Assembly (NCBI GenBank): GCA_016208665.1
Contig: JACQXT010000145.1
Coordinates: 1 to 7,220, forward strand
Direction: 5' to 3'
From: Chitinivibrionia bacterium
GTDB taxonomy: Bacteria; Krumholzibacteriota; Krumholzibacteriia; WVZY01
DNA: 7,220 nucleotides
In this document: piece by piece, positions 6,105 to 7,220 of the stretch
How positions within the stretch are numbered: the first letter of the stretch is position 1
How the letters are laid out: every line of letters starts with the position of its first letter
Notes under the pieces: generated by a model
Databases searched by the model: none
Told to the model about the DNA's origin: nothing
What the model saw: only the letters and a program-made list of their open reading frames with translations
Made by a program: the position numbers and the translations under genes

Positions 6105-6992
6105 TCAGGCCTTGAGTCCCGGCGCCGCCGCCCTCAGGAGGCGGGTGATTTCCGAAGGAATGCCTGCGACGGGCACGCCCGCTTTTCTGAAGGCTTCAAT
6201 CTTCTCAGCCGCCGTGCCCGACCCTCCTGAAACGATCGCGCCCGCATGCCCCATCCGTTTTCCGGGAGGAGCGGTTTGCCCCGCGACGAAGGCGACCACC
6301 GGTTTCGACATGTGCCCGGAAATGAAGGCGGCCGCTTCTTCCTCGTCCGTTCCCCCGATCTCTCCGATGAGGACGACGGCTTTCGTCTTGGCATCCTTCT
6401 CGAAGGCGGCCAGAGAGTCGATAAAGTTCGTGCCGATGAGCGGATCGCCGCCGATGCCGATGCACGTGGATTGGCCGAAACCGTTCGACGTGAGCTGGAA
6501 CACGATCTCGTACGTGAGCGTCCCGCTCCTCGAAACGACGCCGACCGATCCGCCTTTGAATATGGCCGCGGGGAGTATTCCCACCTTGACCTTGTCCTTC
6601 GGGGCGATGATGCCGGGACAATTGGGGCCGATCAACCGGCACCCCTTCGACTTGATATACGGCAGCACCCACGACATATCCTTGACCGGCACTCCTTCGC
6701 TAATGCACACGACGAGCTTCGCTCCCGCGTCGGCGGCCTCGCACACCGCGTCGGCGGCGAACGGGGCGCGGACGTAGATCACGGATGTGTTTGCGCCCGT
6801 CGCGTCGACGGCTTCCTTGACGGTGTCAAAAATGGGGACCCGTCCTTCGAACGTCTGGCCTCCCTTGCCGGGCGTCACGCCCGCAACGACGGCGGTGCCG
6901 TATCCGAGCATCTGCGACGAATGGAACGTACCGTCCCTTCCGGTGATTCCTTGAACGACGACTTTTGTTTTTGCGTTTATGAATATGCTCAC
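6105..6992 (-). CDS. sucD: Succinyl-CoA synthetase alpha subunit
   Basis: With SucC this subunit interconverts succinyl-CoA plus NDP and phosphate with succinate, CoA and NTP in the TCA cycle. It carries the CoA-binding domain and the phosphorylated histidine. The 295-residue product is full length. The N-terminal Rossmann-type domain has [19 protein letters not shown] (11-29) and VTPGKGGQ (39-46). IGPNCPGII (121-129) and [10 protein letters not shown] (153-162) follow. GEIGG contains Glu211, and the active His249 is in [18 protein letters not shown]. The start is GTG at 6992, with GGAGG 9 bases upstream; no ATG alternative fits the family N-terminus. It is 35 bases after sucC. Malate-CoA ligase alpha subunits are similar, but nothing nearby suggests that pathway. 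Confidence 0.97.
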   Translation of the reverse strand: MSIFINAKTKVVVQGITGRDGTFHSSQMLGYGTAVVAGVTPGKGGQTFEGRVPIFDTVKEAVDATGANTSVIYVRAPFAADAVCEAADAGAKLVVCISEGVPVKDMSWVLPYIKSKGCRLIGPNCPGIIAPKDKVKVGILPAAIFKGGSVGVVSRSGTLTYEIVFQLTSNGFGQSTCIGIGGDPLIGTNFIDSLAAFEKDAKTKAVVLIGEIGGTDEEEAAAFISGHMSKPVVAFVAGQTAPPGKRMGHAGAIVSGGSGTAAEKIEAFRKAGVPVAGIPSEITRLLRAAAPGLKA

Positions 6993-7027
6993 GACCCTCA
7001 GCCTCCGTGCATGTTGATTGCCTTTCT

Positions 7028-7220
7028 CTACCGCGCCAATTCAATCGCTTTCTTGACCCCCTCGTCCATCGTCGACGCCGGATGCAATTTGACCTCGGCG
7101 AGGATCTTCTTCGCCGCTTCCTCATTGGTGCCGGTCAGCCGCACGACAACGGGCAGATCCAGGTTCATCTGCTTGAATGCGGCGACGAGACCCTTGGCGA
7201 CATCGTCGCACCGGGTGATC
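7028..7220 (-). CDS. sucC: Succinyl-CoA synthetase beta subunit, C-terminal end only
   Basis: The window edge cuts this gene, and only its last 63 codons are present, ending at TAG 7030-7028. My translation reads [34 protein letters not shown] and [15 protein letters not shown]. This is the C-terminal ligase/CoA-domain end of SucC, where RCD-x2-A-x-G and VVRL-x-GTN are conserved. SucC holds the ATP-grasp nucleotide site, so ATP or GTP preference cannot be judged here. It sits directly upstream of sucD in the usual sucCD order, and the operon begins beyond the window. Confidence 0.95.
   Translation of the reverse strand, partial: ITRCDDVAKGLVAAFKQMNLDLPVVVRLTGTNEEAAKKILAEVKLHPASTMDEGVKKAIELAR

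Noticed and set aside
5734..6777. 347-codon open frame on the plus strand
   Set aside because: It is antisense to ndk and sucD, both full length with all active-site residues, and shows no coding hallmark of its own.

Overview
This window is a compact housekeeping gene block from a GC-rich bacterium, probably an uncultured lineage. All eleven genes lie on the minus strand, so transcription runs from high to low coordinates. In reading order they are sucC (3' end only), sucD, ndk, a DUF177/YceD gene, rpmF, plsX, fabH, fabD (broken), fabG, acpP and fabF (5' three quarters only). Gaps are short (about 18-72 bases) or the genes overlap. I see no terminator, RNA gene, mobile element or CRISPR array. 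The window starts and ends inside genes, so the operon's own promoter and terminator are not visible.

Region by region: 7220-6105 encodes the end of the beta subunit and all of the alpha subunit of succinyl-CoA synthetase (TCA cycle, substrate-level phosphorylation). 6075-5674 is nucleoside diphosphate kinase, which spreads the gamma-phosphate among nucleotide pools. 5614-4893 holds the DUF177 protein and ribosomal protein L32, both zinc-ribbon-like proteins linked to the large ribosomal subunit. 4880-3861 is PlsX, the entry to phospholipid synthesis. 3877-1 is the type II fatty acid synthase set: FabH (initiation), FabD (malonyl loading), FabG (ketoreduction), AcpP (carrier) and FabF (elongation). 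The yceD-rpmF-plsX-fab order is widespread in bacteria. With sucCD-ndk in front, it resembles what I recall from deltaproteobacterial and similar candidate-phylum genomes, but I cannot fix a taxon from the sequence alone.

The one real anomaly is fabD. The reading frame breaks at about 2522-2532, and roughly 36-40 residues of the conserved family are missing there, including the arginine that binds the malonyl carboxylate. A tract of about 50 bases next to the break is strikingly AT-rich (12 of 50 G/C), against about 60% G/C on both sides, yet it still encodes a conserved FabD block. An assembly seam, a chimera or a recombination/deletion scar are all possible. Because FabD is normally essential, an assembly or sequencing fault is the first hypothesis.

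Lesser points are a fabH with no ATG or GTG start, a perfect 11-base Shine-Dalgarno before acpP, a FabG carrying an acidic residue usually associated with NADH use, a weak candidate promoter before fabG, and a small duplicated repeat at the yceD ribosome binding site. I found no evidence of a new biological system; apart from fabD this is ordinary core metabolism.
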